The notes beneath the pieces were generated by a model. That model searched no databases. It saw nothing but the letters and a program-made list of their open reading frames with translations, and was not told the DNA's origin. Shown one piece after another: positions 35,194 to 47,635 of a stretch of 64,000 nucleotides of DNA. How positions within the stretch are numbered: position 1 is the stretch's first letter; every line of letters begins with the position of its first letter. The stretch is taken from assembly GCA_963556145.1 (NCBI GenBank), contig OY744461.1, forward strand, positions 682,001-746,000, written 5' to 3'. The stretch is from Hygrocybe punicea. Taxonomy: Eukaryota > Basidiomycota > Agaricomycetes > Agaricales > Hygrophoraceae. A program made the translations under genes and the position numbers.

Positions 35194-36581
35194 AGTTGGA
35201 TGAAAGAGCGAGGTCATTATTTCGCAAGGCAATGGATCCTCTTATACCCACTCTGCACCTAAGGCACCATGGGAAGATCAAGGAGTGAAAGACCTCAGTC
35301 TCGATCTCGAGATCTAAAAGTACTTGAGGTCTCGATCTTGAGATCCGAGTCTGTTCGCGTCATCTGGCAAAACACGACCAAATCATGGTAAATGTCAAGC
35401 TTCTCAGTGAAAAGTCCAAAGTTCAAAATAGTTTTCTGTCATGTAATTACCATTCGAATTTTTTTTTTCCTTATTGCACTCTGGAACGAAGTTTGCCGAT
35501 TCAAATATATCCAGAGCGATTAAAATTTCAAGTGAAAAACAATGCGATGCTGTATGTACTAGTATGAATGAGCCCATTTCCTGCTGCCCTGCTGCCCCGC
35601 TCCCCCTGCTCTGCTGCCCCACCACCCCGCTGCCTGTTCCCATTCTGCGCTCTCCAGCTCCCCCCACTCTGTTCCACATTCCCCTCTCCTTGTCCTCCCT
35701 TCACCACCAGCGGCTCCCGGAGGGAAAAGGCTGTCCCTCTGGAGGCTCAAAATGGGCTGGCACCTTGTAAATTCATCGCCGGGTTCGACACCGACCCTAC
35801 AATGCTGGCTCGCCAACTCGCACCACAGCCCACCCCAATCACGATCAAAATCTACATCCCTACTCACTGCCCTTGCGATTTGCTTCCCACGTTTCCGCCA
35901 TTTATCATTCCATCCCCTCTTCCACTCAAAGCTCACCTCTACAGAATCCACACCACCATTCCCACCTACGCCACCAGCACCACCAACACCTAGCATTTCT
36001 TTCGCACCAGCCACCCCAGAGGCACCTAGCCTGCCAATAACCCCTTCCAAGATGCCAGTGTCAGCACCCTTGAGCCACCGGCGCACGACCCAGACGTATA
36101 ACGTAGGACGGCCAACTGGAGATCATGGGTGAGCTCAGTGTAGGCCGGACACCCAATATGGGTGGGTGCAGGAGCGTGGCTGTGGCTGTCGATAATATGC
36201 CGGTTGCAAAATACAATGCGGTGGGAGGGGTGTTTGGTATGAATAAATTCAGGGAGGTGTTGATGCCCGGGTGACAGATCGCATGACGAGTGAGAGTGAG
36301 AGTGAGAGAGTGCAGACAATTGAAATGCGAGGCGGTGTAAGGTAGGTTTTGTAGCGGGTATCAAGTTATATATAAAAAAAGGAGTGTGAGCAAACGAGAA
36401 GGAGAGAGAGAGAGCATGCTGAGAAATCAACTTGACGACTCCCTCCCCTCCCCCAAAGGTTCGAAAAGAAAGAAATAAAGGAAGAGGGCACGGAGGGGCG
36501 AAAGGACATTTCGGAAAATGGCCAGCATACACTTGGGGCAATGTGCGGCAAGCAAATTTTGTTTTTGGTTTTGTTTCCCGT
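35194..36581. other. No supportable gene; biased composition
   Basis: Frames of 140-198 codons overlap on both strands (35559-36622) but are Pro/Ser- or Gly-rich with no domain. At 35290-35350 the words GATCTCGAGATC and GATCTTGAGATC form an imperfect direct and inverted repeat. A (GAGAGT)n run lies at 36285-36310. Confidence 0.4.
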
Positions 36582-37391
36582 CTACATGCCATACCCAAAT
36601 GACGACCTCTGGTAAGGGTCATTAAGCATTCCTGCCAATGTCACAACGCCGAAGGAGCTCACATCCGCAAATGCAGAGACACCAGAAAATCCGCCTCCGT
36701 GAGTGTGAGTAGAAGACATGCCTTGAGGAGTGTGGTTGGCGCCACCTCCTTGCAGGACATATCCGTCCATCGGCTGAGGCTGCAAGCCATGCAGCTGAGG
36801 ATGAGATTGGCCAAAAGAAGCTTGGCTCTGAAGTCCCGGACCACCCTGCAGAGCGTAGATGGTATTTTGAGCAGCGTATAGATGATTCGGTTGATGCATT
36901 CCTTGAGGTATGTGACGGCCTGTGCTGCCATGAGGACCATGCCCAAGGGCCACAAGGGCTTGCTTGTTGTGATACCCGGTGAACTGGTCCATCTGCTCAC
37001 GCTGCAACTTGTTTTGGATGCGATTGCTGTAAGGAGTGTTGCGGATCAAGGGAAGCACAGGGCAAATTCCCTCAACAAGAAGGGCGCGTGGAGTGGGTTC
37101 TGCGTAATCCAATGCAGTCTTTTTTGAACACACGAAATCATTTGCCGTCAAAACGTCAAGCCTTGAAGAAAAGAGGAAAAAACATGATGGCACTCTCACC
37201 TGAACACAGTAATTGCCATAAGAATCACGCAACAGCTTTTCAAGGCGAGTGCGATTTAGAAGTTCCTCAATGAGCATCTTGCACGTGCTATGCTTGGCAA
37301 CATGGAGTCTATCACTGGCGGATATGCCTGGTTGTGACTTGACATCGAATAGGAGGGAGGGAGGGGATTGGGTGGATGCGGGGATAGGCAT
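36582..37391 (-). pseudogene. Truncated Pumilio-family (PUF) C-terminus
   Basis: Two exons (37391-37200 and 37118-36582, intron 81 nt) stay in phase and encode 242 residues. After about 25 unrelated residues come HVAKHSTCKMLIEELLN and SYGNYCVQ, a PUF-repeat RNA-contact motif, then TALDYAEP, LPLIRNTPYSNRIQNKLQRE, and a Gln/Gly/His-rich tail ending DPYQRSSFGYGM, which is the usual end of fungal Pumilio proteins. Six or more of the eight PUF repeats are absent, so it cannot form a normal RNA-binding arc. It is probably a duplicated or transposon-captured gene end, though the frame is still intact. Confidence 0.78.
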
Positions 37392-37484
37392 AGGTATGGG
37401 AAGGGGTGTGGGCAGGGGTGGTGAGGCGGTACTTGAAGTGCCTGGTTACATGGGAGGCGGCATTGGATGCAGCATTGGGGATGC

Positions 37485-37745
37485 TTAGCCAGAGTCGGGA
37501 GTGGCGTCTTTCTTCTTGAAAAGTTTGCCAAAGATGTTGCACTTGTTGCAAGCCGGCGGGGACACCTCTGTAGTTAGGGCCATGGGAGTCGGGTAGGTTT
37601 TCGAAGGACAGATGGATGGACGAATATGAAAGTCTAGATTGTTTGTCGGTGGGTAAAGAGGGAGAATACGGTGAGGGGGACTGACCTCTGTTGGATTCTT
37701 GTCTCGTTTGTCCTTTTTCCTTGCGCCATGGTCATCTGCGGTCAT
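37485..37745 (-). CDS. Small hypothetical ORF upstream of the Pumilio fragment
   Basis: An 86-codon frame (start TADDHGARKKDKRDK, end CNKCNIFGKLFKKKDATPDS) with a CxxC pair and a basic C-terminus. It ends about 94 bp before the Pumilio fragment on the same strand. I do not recognise it; it could be an exon of the same chimeric transcript. Confidence 0.3.
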   Translation of the reverse strand: MTADDHGARKKDKRDKNPTEVSPPHRILPLYPPTNNLDFHIRPSICPSKTYPTPMALTTEVSPPACNKCNIFGKLFKKKDATPDSG

Positions 37746-37946
37746 TGTGTCAGACTACTGTGACTGCGGCACCTAGATATTCTTTTGAAAGGTTTATCAC
37801 CATTTTTAATTTCACTTGGTACGATCTTATTACCTGTGAATAGATATAAATGGAATTACCACATATAAAAGTATTTTAAAATATCTAAATCCTCGGACTT
37901 TTCACTGGGTCGACCAGGAGGCAATAATACCAAGCATATAAGGCCG

Positions 37947-38600
37947 TTACAAAAAGAAGTTTCGACGGCGACGCTCCAGAACCATGTCTCGCCAGATTAC
38001 CCGGATCATCTGCACGCTCTGCAGAGTGAGCTCCAACATTCGCTTCTCAAAAATCAGGCGGCGACGGAACTCTTCCTGCATCCCAACCGGTGCCAAATTG
38101 TCAATACCCAGCCCGATGGGTTTCAGATGGTAGCTTCTACGAGGTCGTTTGGCTAGCTTCGATGGTTCCGATAGATTATATTCCTTGTCGGCACACTCTT
38201 TGCCACTGGCTGTGGGCACTTCGGACTGCACAAAAATTTAGTGACTTAGATGACACCAAAGCAGAGGGTGTATTGTACATTCCGATGCCCCCTCCTCTCC
38301 AAATTACTCATATTTGGGCTGGGACTTGACGGATAACCGTGTTCCTCGAAATACTCCAATTGATTCCCTGGAATGTAGGGACCAGTCGAGAGAAGGGGGG
38401 TGCGATCGGATGTAGTAGGTGACCAGATATCAGAGGCGAGAGTTGCTTGTGGAGGTGTGCAGTGCTTATCGCCTTTCATTCTGGAGATGTGTGGGCAGCT
38501 TGGACCTTGGGAATAGAGAGACACACCTGTACTTATTTATCTAAACTACGCCCATTTGAACGACACCTCGAGATTGTCGCGAGCGAAATTTGAAACACTC
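37947..38600 (-). CDS. Hypothetical basic protein downstream of the Plavaka transposase
   Basis: Possible exons begin at an ATG near 38600 (SVSNFARDNLEVSFKW), continue with GPYIPGNQLEYFEEHGYPSS and end with PRRSYHLKPIGLGIDNLAPV and a helical, Arg-rich MLELTLQSVQMIRVIWRDMV up to the stop near 37947. Splice borders are uncertain. It lies about 50 bp after the transposase stop, on the same strand, and may be a second gene of that element. Confidence 0.4.
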
Positions 38601-38651
38601 ATGGTCGTTATAATGCAATCTTATATAATAAATACTAAATACTAAATATAC

Positions 38652-41600
38652 TTATCCATACATTTCGTCCATAGCAAGTAATTCTTCTTCATCAGTGAAG
38701 TCAAGGTCACCCTCAGGCTCTGAGCTTTTGCTCTCCAAGTCATGACTTCCACTGTCATCGCCTGATTGGTCTGCAGTTCCACCCGAAACACCTTCATCGC
38801 CATCTGGTGACTCTGGATCAAGTTCCCTCAGGTGTTCTTCCTCTCCATTTATGTCCTTGGGTACAATTGGTGTTACGGTAGAGTGACATCCATAAATATG
38901 CCCTACACCAAGGCTGACATGATATCGCATTATAATATCACGCTCCACGAAACTTGAGATTGGTCAGAGATGGTTTTTAAAGCATATTGGATCAGAATTA
39001 CCGGTTCACATAGTATTCAACCCAATCTGATGAGTCTTGAGCGCAGGCAGATAAACCTATGCCATCGGTGTGACGCTTCCCTGTAGCAAAGCGTGGTATG
39101 ACGTGACAACTTCTCAAGACGTCCGAGGGATCAATAAACCCAAATGTGTCTTCCTTAGTCACGCCAGGAAATTGAAGGCGATTGAGTGTTTGGGAGTCCC
39201 ATCCGGACAACCCCACATTACGATACCATCGTACCCACAAAAATTCCATTCGGTGAGGTTGGTAGTCCTGCATCCCAGGCCTGACATAGATTACATTAGC
39301 ATGATAAATGCCTAGAACTCAAGCGTACTGAAATGGATGCTGCGAATTATGATTGTTGCTGTCAGGATCGGCCAAGACCATCACATTATGGTGGGTTGTG
39401 GATGCGTTCACCACGTCCTGGTCATGTCGAATGTCGTAAGTGGTGTAGTTGATGCGTGCTAGGTTGTGTCGGTAGATGCGATCGTGCTTAAAGAGAACTG
39501 AATTTAAGTCATGATTTTCATTGCCCATAGTGTCTTGTGGGTTTGGGTTCTGCAGGATCGATAGAATGCGAGGAAGCAGATGCTGCCGCAACTTGGGGAA
39601 AAAGTTCTACAGACAAACATCAAAATTGCGAATCACTGTAGTTTCAGCTAATTATACCTCAACGGCTGGATCACCAGCATTCTCTCGGAGAAATGTACCT
39701 ATATGCAAGTGGTGATTCTGCGAAAGGCCAATGTGGTGATGTTCTTGAGGTGACCTAGGCACTTCTTCGTGTTGAGTTCTTGTACAGGGAAGTCTTGCTT
39801 GGATACGGCGAAGGCGGGCCTGGCGGCGCTCAATTTGAGCCAGCTGTTTGAAAAATTGCTTTCGATCTGTGTGGGTATATCGAGCCTTGGGCGTACGGTG
39901 CTTGAGCTCGGGCTGCAAAATCTGGCATCAATGTTGGATACCAAAAGAAGCTGAAATACTTACAGGCTCTGTGGAATACGAGTCTGATGTGCCAAATCTC
40001 CGAATGGTATTAGCATAATCACCAAGAGCATGGTGCTTGTAAGTCTGAAGATTAAGGGTCTTTCGTAGTGGCCCGTCGGCATTCGAATGCTTGACTGCAG
40101 CAACAGGGGCTGACGCTTTGGAATTGTTATTTTTTCTCTTCATTTGACAGCGCTTGCGTGCGATCGTCTCACGAGGAAGTTCCTGTGCATCAAATGCGGG
40201 GCATGTATTATTATTGAACACACGAAATTCGGCTCCAATGCGAATTGTCAATTCATCCAAGATTTTGAGGGTATGGTCAGTGTGCATCCGAAGTTTTGCA
40301 ATGCCATGCCAATGAGAACATACGAAGAGAAGCCGTAGGATGGAACTGTTGTGGGGTTCAGGAAGAAGACCTTCGAAAACTGGTATAGCACACTTGTGGG
40401 GTCTCAGTCAGTTGCATTGGCATATGTGTGGGTCGAATACAAACCTGTAAGAGATCCTCATAATCACGTGCTGCCAGCTTCTTGAGCTCTGAGACATTAT
40501 TTGAAAATCTTCTAATGGTGTCACAACCAAAGGTGGGTACCTGCCTAAACCTTAACACCAGTTCTCAAACATGTGCCCACAGCTTCATCAAAAGGAAGCA
40601 TACCGGCGATCCAACTCATGAAGCAGTGATATATCTGCAGCTCTGATCATCCGTAAAAGATGAATAAACAATGCTTTCCAGACGCCTAACTCGAATTCGT
40701 GCAAGAGGTCCACAACAAGCATGACAAATAGGTTGAAACCGAGAGGGGAAAGCCTTTGTGAGATTGCATTCTACAAACAAAAATCAGCCTTGAACCAACG
40801 TCACATCATTTTCATACTTACAGCTGTGGGTACCAAAGATTGCTCCTTCAAAAGATTTTCTACATGTTCATTGTCAACGGCATAATTTTTCTTATAAATA
40901 ATCTCCCACACCATGTTAACTTTGCGCCTCTTGGTCTCGTCGTCGACACAAGCAAGAGTCTCTTGTTGTTTCATGTCGCGTATCATGCCAAGATTTTGTA
41001 TACGTGAACCAGGAATGAGACATCGCGGGCAAGGGCAGCAACCTTTGTCACGAATACTAGCAAGGATAACTCTCCATTTATGGATATAAGTTTCGCGAGC
41101 CTGTACAAGACAAAATACCACTTACTTTTCAGGATAATCTGCCGAATATGTAAGAATTCGAGGATAAAAGTGACGCGTGATCCCATCGCAGCATGTGATG
41201 ATAATACCATCCATGTAGGCCTCAAGGAATTCATCATCGAGAAGAATGCCCCATTGGGCATGCAGTACTTCGCGGCGACAGTGAGTGTATAGAGCTTTAC
41301 TGGCCCCCTTCTTGCCTGCATATTGAGTAGCAAAATCCTTAAACGAATCTGGCAGCTATGCAATACAAATAAGAAGTGGTGAAAGATGAGTAGCAAGGAA
41401 GCCCACCGTCTGGAAATATGCAACGTGATTGCATAGATGACTTGTAGGCTTGCATCGGTGATATTTTGACTCGTTCCCAAAATATAAGTAGCAAGGCCAT
41501 AGTTTTGCAGTCCCGAAAAATGTCAAGTGAGTAGAATCAGATGCGAACATCATGGCTACAACCACTCTTGGAAGATTACATCCAGGTTCCATGGGCAAGT

Positions 41601-42999
41601 CTTGCACCTCCTGGTGGGCATCCAAAAAAGCAGCCGATGTGTATAATTCACCGTGTACCCTGACATCTGGTTCTACATTGGAAGGCGCCCAAAAGAGCTC
41701 AAATGGTTCATAATGAAAATGCTGGTCATCAAGTGGGTTTGCGAGCTTCTCGCGAATCACCGATACAAGGGAGCGATGGTAGAGATCGCCGATGGTGTAA
41801 TTCTGTGGCCCAGGAATTTTTGCTCGGCTGTGAAAAGGAACTGAAATGCTGACTGGAGACCTACGCCATCCAACATCTTCGTTAAACCATTGCTCTTCCT
41901 CTTCGCCAACACCCTCAAAATCATTCCTCGCCAACTTGGAATAAATCTGGGCCCATTTCGTGTGTCGCACATCTTCTGGCCTAAAATCGGAGTCTCCAAC
42001 AATACTCAGCAGCTGCGTGAAGCTTTCTCGCGACTTCTGATGACCATTGTTCCAGTACCAGTCGCCAAGACGAAAGGAACTTTTGTTTGGGTATGGATGG
42101 AATGAATCTTGTGTCAGAGGCTTACATGCTCCATCTCCTGCGATTTCGGGCTGATCAAAAAGGCCTTCTAAATTGACATGCTCCTCTGGGTCATGCGATG
42201 GTAGCTTCTCTGAATGATACTGTCGAAAAAGGCCGAAAATATTTCGAGGTGTGCGAAAGATCCGACAGATGCGTGATCCAAGCGACTGAACAGTCGATGT
42301 ATGAGAGGTTGATGGCAGTGATGGTGGACACGACATGGTTGCATTGTCTCCTTCGACTTCAGCCACAGAAGGGGCAAATGGTTGATGAGACGTCGACGGG
42401 TGGTTTCCTTCGGCTGGAGGTAGCAGAGGCAATAATTGAGGGATGATGTCCCTGAATCTCTTTGGCAGCTGGTGCAGCCTGACTGGTCGACGCTCTGCAA
42501 GAGATAGATTGTCATCATCTTCAACAGAGCGGAATGGACTAAGGATCTGATGATAAAGCCATTCAAGTTAATGGGCTGGTTGAGCATGGATCAAACTGGA
42601 AAGACGCACAACGGCCGGCTCCAACGGGTACTGTTGTTCAGGGAGGGCATCGTTCGAGTGGTCCAGATCCTTTGACTGAAGTGCGACGTTGCAATTATGA
42701 TCATGTTAGTAAGAGGAGGCTGTTGCACGCACCTCAGTCTCCATGTTTGCTCTGCTGGACGTCCCTGCGACACACTCTAGGCCTGTTGCTTGGCTGACTT
42801 CATGCTCTTCAGCCCCAACGCGACGTCTCTTTTTACTTTGCCAGATTTCCCTGGCTTTATTCAAAGCGCCAGACAAACGAGTCTTAGACTTTTTGCAGGT
42901 GTGTTTATGCTTGTTCAATGCTCCAATTGTGTAGAACGACCTTCTGCATAGGCAGACCTCGTTGGATGCAGCATTCAAGTTGTTCAAGGTCGAGTCCAT
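38652..42999 (-). pseudogene. Plavaka-type transposase with one nonsense codon
   Basis: The product would mobilise Plavaka elements (a CACTA-related group known from Agaricomycetes). Order along the gene: N-terminal Cys/His finger (CLCRRSFYTIGALNKHKHTC), basic linker, SFHPYPNKSSFRLGDWYW, FHSRAKIPGPQNYTIGDLYH, VVAMMFASDSTHLTFFG with the first acidic residue, CCPCPRCLIP, VVDLLHEFELGVWKA with the second, RRFSNNVSELKKLAARDYED, ERRQARLRRIQARL, HIGTFLRENAGDPAVE, IDPSDVLRSCHVIPRF and an acidic tail to 38652. At 39319-39321 TGA replaces the expected Arg in QYA-VLGIYHANV. Otherwise the exons I followed are open, so decay is recent. Flanking TIRs were not identified. Confidence 0.85.
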
Positions 43000-43388
43000 T
43001 GCAAGAACTATGTCGAAGAGAGGCTCTGAGAAGGATATGTAAACAGCCTAGGGACGTTCGAGTCAAAATTTTAATCTCACAGCAGGTCACCGTGACTGTA
43101 AGAAAGCACGAATAGATTATTGTAGGAGATTTCATCGAGGTCAGACTGTTGTTGAGTATGATCATTGAGTTGTTGAACTCGATCACAATGACTACTCACC
43201 AGCTCACTGCCAGTACTGCTGCAGTATTGTCAAGATACACAAATCCAACCGAATTCGGCCACTACTGAATATTACGTGTCAAGGTCTTGCACCTCAGACA
43301 GGATTCCGTCAAGGTACATATGAGTGACTAATCGACCTGGGTCTGCCAAACGTACCAAGGTCTTGAACCCTCAAGGTGACCAATTTGA

Positions 43389-44589
43389 TCCATGGACGAG
43401 GACGAAACCATTGCCACTAAGTCGCCGTCAGGCCCAGGAACATCTTAAGGTCTCGACAGCCTTATGTAAGCTTAGCTTCCGTCTTCGGTCCTCTTGAATT
43501 ATTATATGAGATCGATGCCTACCACTAGACGAAGTCACCTTCGCTGACGATTCTTCATGTCTCAATTCCAGCTTACCAAATCGCTCTACCTCAGGCGCAT
43601 TCAGTGTGAGCAAGTGCCACCTGCCGCAATTATTCTTCAATATGACGCACTGGAAAATGATCTTCGTGTGTGGTTCTGGTACGCGAGCACCGTTATTATT
43701 ACCTGTTGTGATTTGATTGTGCTTTCAAGGCCTGTTAACGAGGCAAGACAGCAAGTAGCTCCATTGGCTTTGCAAGGATACCGCCAAACTCATAAATTCA
43801 GAGGTCCCTGCTGCCTCTGCGCATCCGATGCAATTGACGTGGTTTACACTGAATCGGCCATTTTTATGGCCGTTGACGGCCAGCTGTCAGGTGAATACAT
43901 TGCTGCTTGTGCCGCAGGTCGCTGTGGTTATATGAGTAAGTTAAATGCTACAGCAAGACAAATACTTCTTATATTGTTTTTATTGTTGGTGTGCGCAGTC
44001 TCCTTGGAGCGCATGTACGGGAAATTGGGCCTTCTTGTTGCCCAGTATCCTTACCGAGGTATGATTTTCCATTATCAAACCTTTTGCTTCACAACAACTA
44101 CTCCGCGTTACAAGATGCCGGAGAACTCGTGCCAGCGCGCATATTGCACCTCCCAGGCCTGTCAAACCTGCCTCGTACTCTGGTCGCATTCGCTGGGGAG
44201 CAATAATCGTTACAATTTATTCCAGCATCATTAACTCACCTTATGTCTCAGGGCTTAACGCGGCCATTGCCTCCATTCCTTCATGGCAGCGACCTGCAAA
44301 GTGCGAAAGGACTACGCTTGATCAAATCCTCACGCTTGATTCGCGGATTGAACCTGGAATTCATGAATATGAGTTTAGACTACTTTTTGCAAAGTGCCAC
44401 TGTGGATTGATCATGACACGCCGAGTTTTTGGGCATCACACATGTGCAGAAGCTCCTGAGGAACCTATGGTCATCGATCTGACATCAGACACTGACGATA
44501 ACTCCAGCAACTCTTTGTATTGGAGGATGACAATATGTACGAGTAGTAGCTTTACTAATTTGACAACATTTTGCATTTGTTACGATTGA
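43389..44589 (+). CDS. Hypothetical Cys-rich protein ending in VIDLTSD
   Basis: Plus-strand exons read VPPAAIILQYDALENDLRV, CCLCASDAIDVVYTESAIFM, AACAAGRCGYM, SLERMYGKLGLLVAQYPYRG, and, after further introns, FRLLFAKCHCGLIMTRRVFG and VIDLTSDTDD. Paired cysteines suggest zinc binding, and the last motif resembles a SUMO-interacting sequence (VIDLT). I know similar proteins from basidiomycete genomes without assigned function. The 5' end is unclear: HVSIPAYQIA and RRIQCEQVPPAA lie in different frames, so a frameshift or missed intron is present near 43560-43610. Confidence 0.55.
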
Positions 44590-44670
44590 ATTACAGGTAC
44601 AAGACGACGACATACTAACTCTTGTTCAAATTATTATGAAAGGTATGTTTAGCCTCTGACCTTGAGTAAA

Positions 44671-45790
44671 TCATGTCAGCAAGATCTTGCGTACGAAACT
44701 TCGACTTACTGAACCAAACTGATGGGGCCGAAGTGTTGTCCCTTCAGTAGGCATGGTGAAGCTATTGGTATTAACTACTTGCAGATCAGGAAATGATCCA
44801 ATGGGAACTGGGTGTCGTCTTACCTGAATCGTGTAATATTCCTGGTAGCGTAAGATTACTACTGCTGACGCCAACATTGACAACGGGGATCCTGTTGGCC
44901 ACCAAGCCGCGGAACCGCTGAATGTCCTCCTCAACCTTCCTGATGAAGTCTTTCAGTTTAGCCAGGTGGAGCATGTAACATCGCACTGCAATGAGGGATT
45001 CCTGATATTTCCGTTCTGCAATGAACGCTTCCGCTTGAAGAACATCGCTCCTACGGGACGAATAGGCCAGTGCCATTGCAATTGCATCAGCTGAGTCCAA
45101 TGTCTTCAGTAAAGATAGGCCCTTCAAATTATGAGTTAGACAATCAGTTATACTAAAACTAATGAGTTTTACAAGCAGCATATCGTCCAAATCCATGCGC
45201 TGAGCAGGTTTGGCAGCCACTTGCAAGTTCAAGAAAGATGTAAACTCTGGGGGTGCCACTGCCCCTTGAGTTGAAGAGAGCATAGGCGGTGAAGGGGGAA
45301 CAAGCGGAAGAACATCAACTACGTGGTTTCGCCAAGTATCAATACTGGCCATTCTTGAGAAGGTAGTTAACATGACTAATCACAGCTTCCATTTTGAAAA
45401 ATAAATATTTTACAGCGGTTTTTTGAAATGGTCTTCTGTGGATTGTAATGATTTTATGAAAATGGTCCACTATAGACTATTATAACATAACCACATTCCT
45501 ATTTCCACCACGGTATTCAACGGCTTTGGAGATATTTTCCATCTGTTCCAGAGCATCGCCCATGCCTTTGGTTTGGCGGCCAGAGCGTCGAAGATGGGAA
45601 TGGTTTTCTACACAAATCGCTAATGACATCTCCATATTAAATTTGAACGCTACGAACCTTTCTCCAAGTCATGTTTTTGGCGTTTTCTTGGTTTAGGGTC
45701 TTGGGCTGAATCAGGATCGTGTGCAGTATTGCGTTTCTTTGACCTTGAGCCAGCACCACCGGTAGGACCAGTTTTTGAATGAGTTATCAC
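44671..45790 (-). CDS. Hypothetical helical protein
   Basis: The largest piece (45373-44786) starts MLTTFSRMASIDTWRNHVVD and later reads EAFIAERKYQESLIAVRCYM and LKDFIRKVEEDIQRFRGLV, which looks like amphipathic helix. Upstream minus-strand pieces KKRNTAHDPDSAQDPKPRKR (near 45700) and HLRRSGRQTKGMGDALEQME (near 45560) look like earlier exons, the latter resembling a short conserved segment of basidiomycete hypothetical proteins. I do not recognise a function, and the joining of the pieces is tentative. Confidence 0.42.
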
Positions 45791-45931
45791 AGTTGCAGCT
45801 CAAGAGGGAAATCTTACGATATTTTAATTTTATTATTGACACGTGACATCGGTCAAACACTTTTCAAGACTCGTCGATCATGATGTCAGTGGCACTGCTA
45901 GCATCATAATAAAATCCACAGTAATATTAAT

Positions 45932-46289
45932 GTGAAAAATACAGCAAGCAAAATTCGACAGCTCAAGTGCCCAAGCGACAAGAGATTTCCCACCGAATAT
46001 CGCCGCAGCTTAGGTAAACCATTCGTGACATCCGATGCTACTACTATCATCCATGAGATCGAGGTCGTCCATCCAGCAACAAAGCTCCTCGTTATGGCAT
46101 CTCAAGCTCAGGAAATCGAGGTATGTGTTACTAAAAGTTTACATCGAGGATCCTCTTCTTCACCGATTATCAGATGGGTGTGGGTTAATTTTTCTTTCGG
46201 ATAGATCGAGCTCGACTGGCGTGCCTTCATGGAGATGCGCGGTGTGCGTTACGTCGTATCTGGCGTGGACAGTTGGCCCAAATAGATTC
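45932..46289 (+). pseudogene. Fragment of the CCT-theta (TCP-1) chaperonin subunit
   Basis: The segment LGKPFVTSDATTIIHEIEVV, HPATKLLVMASQAQEIE matches the N-terminal region of the cytosolic chaperonin subunit CCT8, which normally has HPAAKLLVMASQ followed by GDATN. Here sequence after QEIE leads through a donor-like GTATGT and an acceptor to IELDWRAFMEMRGVRYVV, unrelated to the ATP-binding motif that should follow. Only about 45 of about 540 residues remain, so it is a gene fragment. Confidence 0.72.
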
Positions 46290-46588
46290 GAGTGACCTAA
46301 AGATAGTTTATAAGCAATGAAAGAACCCAAATACTATCACTCACATCATAACGAGGTCAAAAGGGGACAGAAACGGCGGTGCACCTCGTATATACACTAA
46401 AAGAGCTACTAAAAAATCTATATACATCCTACATAACTAACTAGGGATCACTGTGAAATTTTCAGAAACGCACTGTGAAGAATGAAGAAGTACTTACTTG
46501 AAAACAAACTGATAAGCGATCCGTCTAGTTCGGGGTCAGAAATACGCAATAATGAATCAATATAAATGATAATACCCAAGAGATATCG

Positions 46589-46918
46589 CTACACGAGGAA
46601 GATTGGTCCGCGATCTTCATAGTATGAGAATTTTGCGATTAAACTTGAATTATCCCACAGATCAGCACTCATATCTTCACGCTTCAAAGAAGGTACGTAC
46701 TTGCGAATATTCCCGACCACCGTCTCATGAACTTTCACCCAGAAATCGTGTCCTCTCTTCGCCACGTCGGAAAACCGGTGGACGAAGGTACAACAATTGA
46801 CATATATGTCATATTGGTTGTGGATGTGGTTAACTTGATCCCCTCCAACGTTATTAAACACGGAATTATTTGCAGTGAGATTAGAAATGGAAGAGAACAT
46901 AGGTGGGGAACTCGACAT
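46589..46918 (-). CDS. Short ORF with N-terminal motif of basidiomycete multidomain proteins
   Basis: From ATG at 46918, about 109 residues: MFSSISNLTANNSVFNNVGG then DQVNHIHNQYDIYV. The N.T.....F.NVGGDQ pattern opens many basidiomycete proteins (NACHT, kinase or F-box types). The rest (FWVKVHETVVGNIRKYV, KFSYYEDRGPIF) shows no domain. It is probably a truncated remnant of a larger gene. Confidence 0.45.
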   Translation of the reverse strand: MSSSPPMFSSISNLTANNSVFNNVGGDQVNHIHNQYDIYVNCCTFVHRFSDVAKRGHDFWVKVHETVVGNIRKYVPSLKREDMSADLWDNSSLIAKFSYYEDRGPIFLV

Positions 46919-47469
46919 TGTGGATAGTAAGAAGTTATACACAAATAATAAATAAATACTGACTTTAGGCCAATGAGGTGCCGTTGTCTTGGTGGGTTCG
47001 CGGATGCGGTGTATATGAAACGTATATTGGTCCACTAGTTTTAATGAACCCGGGGGGGGTGAGCCAAGGCACTCCGACCTTCTGTGGCGGGGATTTCCTG
47101 CTGAGAATGTGAAAATGGGGTAATTTGTCGTGTCCGGCTTAGCTATATGCTATCCGTATTTCGTATCTGTGGAACCATTATATGTTTAAAGCGTCAAAAA
47201 GTTGAAAATGAATTTAATATTGGCAGATGACGAATACAACGACATTTAAGCTCAATCCAAACATATCGTGAATGAGCCTTTTCTGGTTTCAACGATACAC
47301 ATAGCTGTAAACCCGATAAGCAAATGCTAATATTTAAACTTGAAAGACTCACCATCTACACGATTTACAGTTGATACAACAGGTGCACCTGATGGCAAGA
47401 TCTCCTTATAGTCACTCCTTCAACTTTTGCTTGGCTTGCTTGGCCGTTATGGAACACAATTTGGCACGT
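46919..47469. other. Intergenic, nothing recognised
   Basis: No frame, repeat or RNA-like structure that I can support. Confidence 0.35.
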
Positions 47470-47635
47470 TGTAGAGGGTCCTCGACCCTCTGAGGCCGTA
47501 ACATCGATATCTAGCGAATCCGCTCGAACCCGACGTCTCTAGCAATCTATGTTCGAACCCAACGCAACCCGATGCAACCCGACGCAACCCGATGCATACC
47601 GACTAGCATGGCCGCTCACGTACCTGGTCGGTCTA
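47470..47635 (+). repeat. LTR fragment matching the LTR-like sequence at 58780
   Basis: TGTAGAGGGTCCTCGACCCT and the following 150 bp match 58780-58935 in the same orientation, apart from a few substitutions and a short indel in the CCCGATGCAA repeat. Similarity stops after GGTCGGTCTA. It is the TG end of an LTR, either the 5' LTR of the same element or an independent remnant. Confidence 0.75.

Noticed and set aside
35559..36622. 175- and 198-codon minus frames
   Set aside because: Gly- or Ser/His-rich with overlapping plus frames; no domain or splice support.
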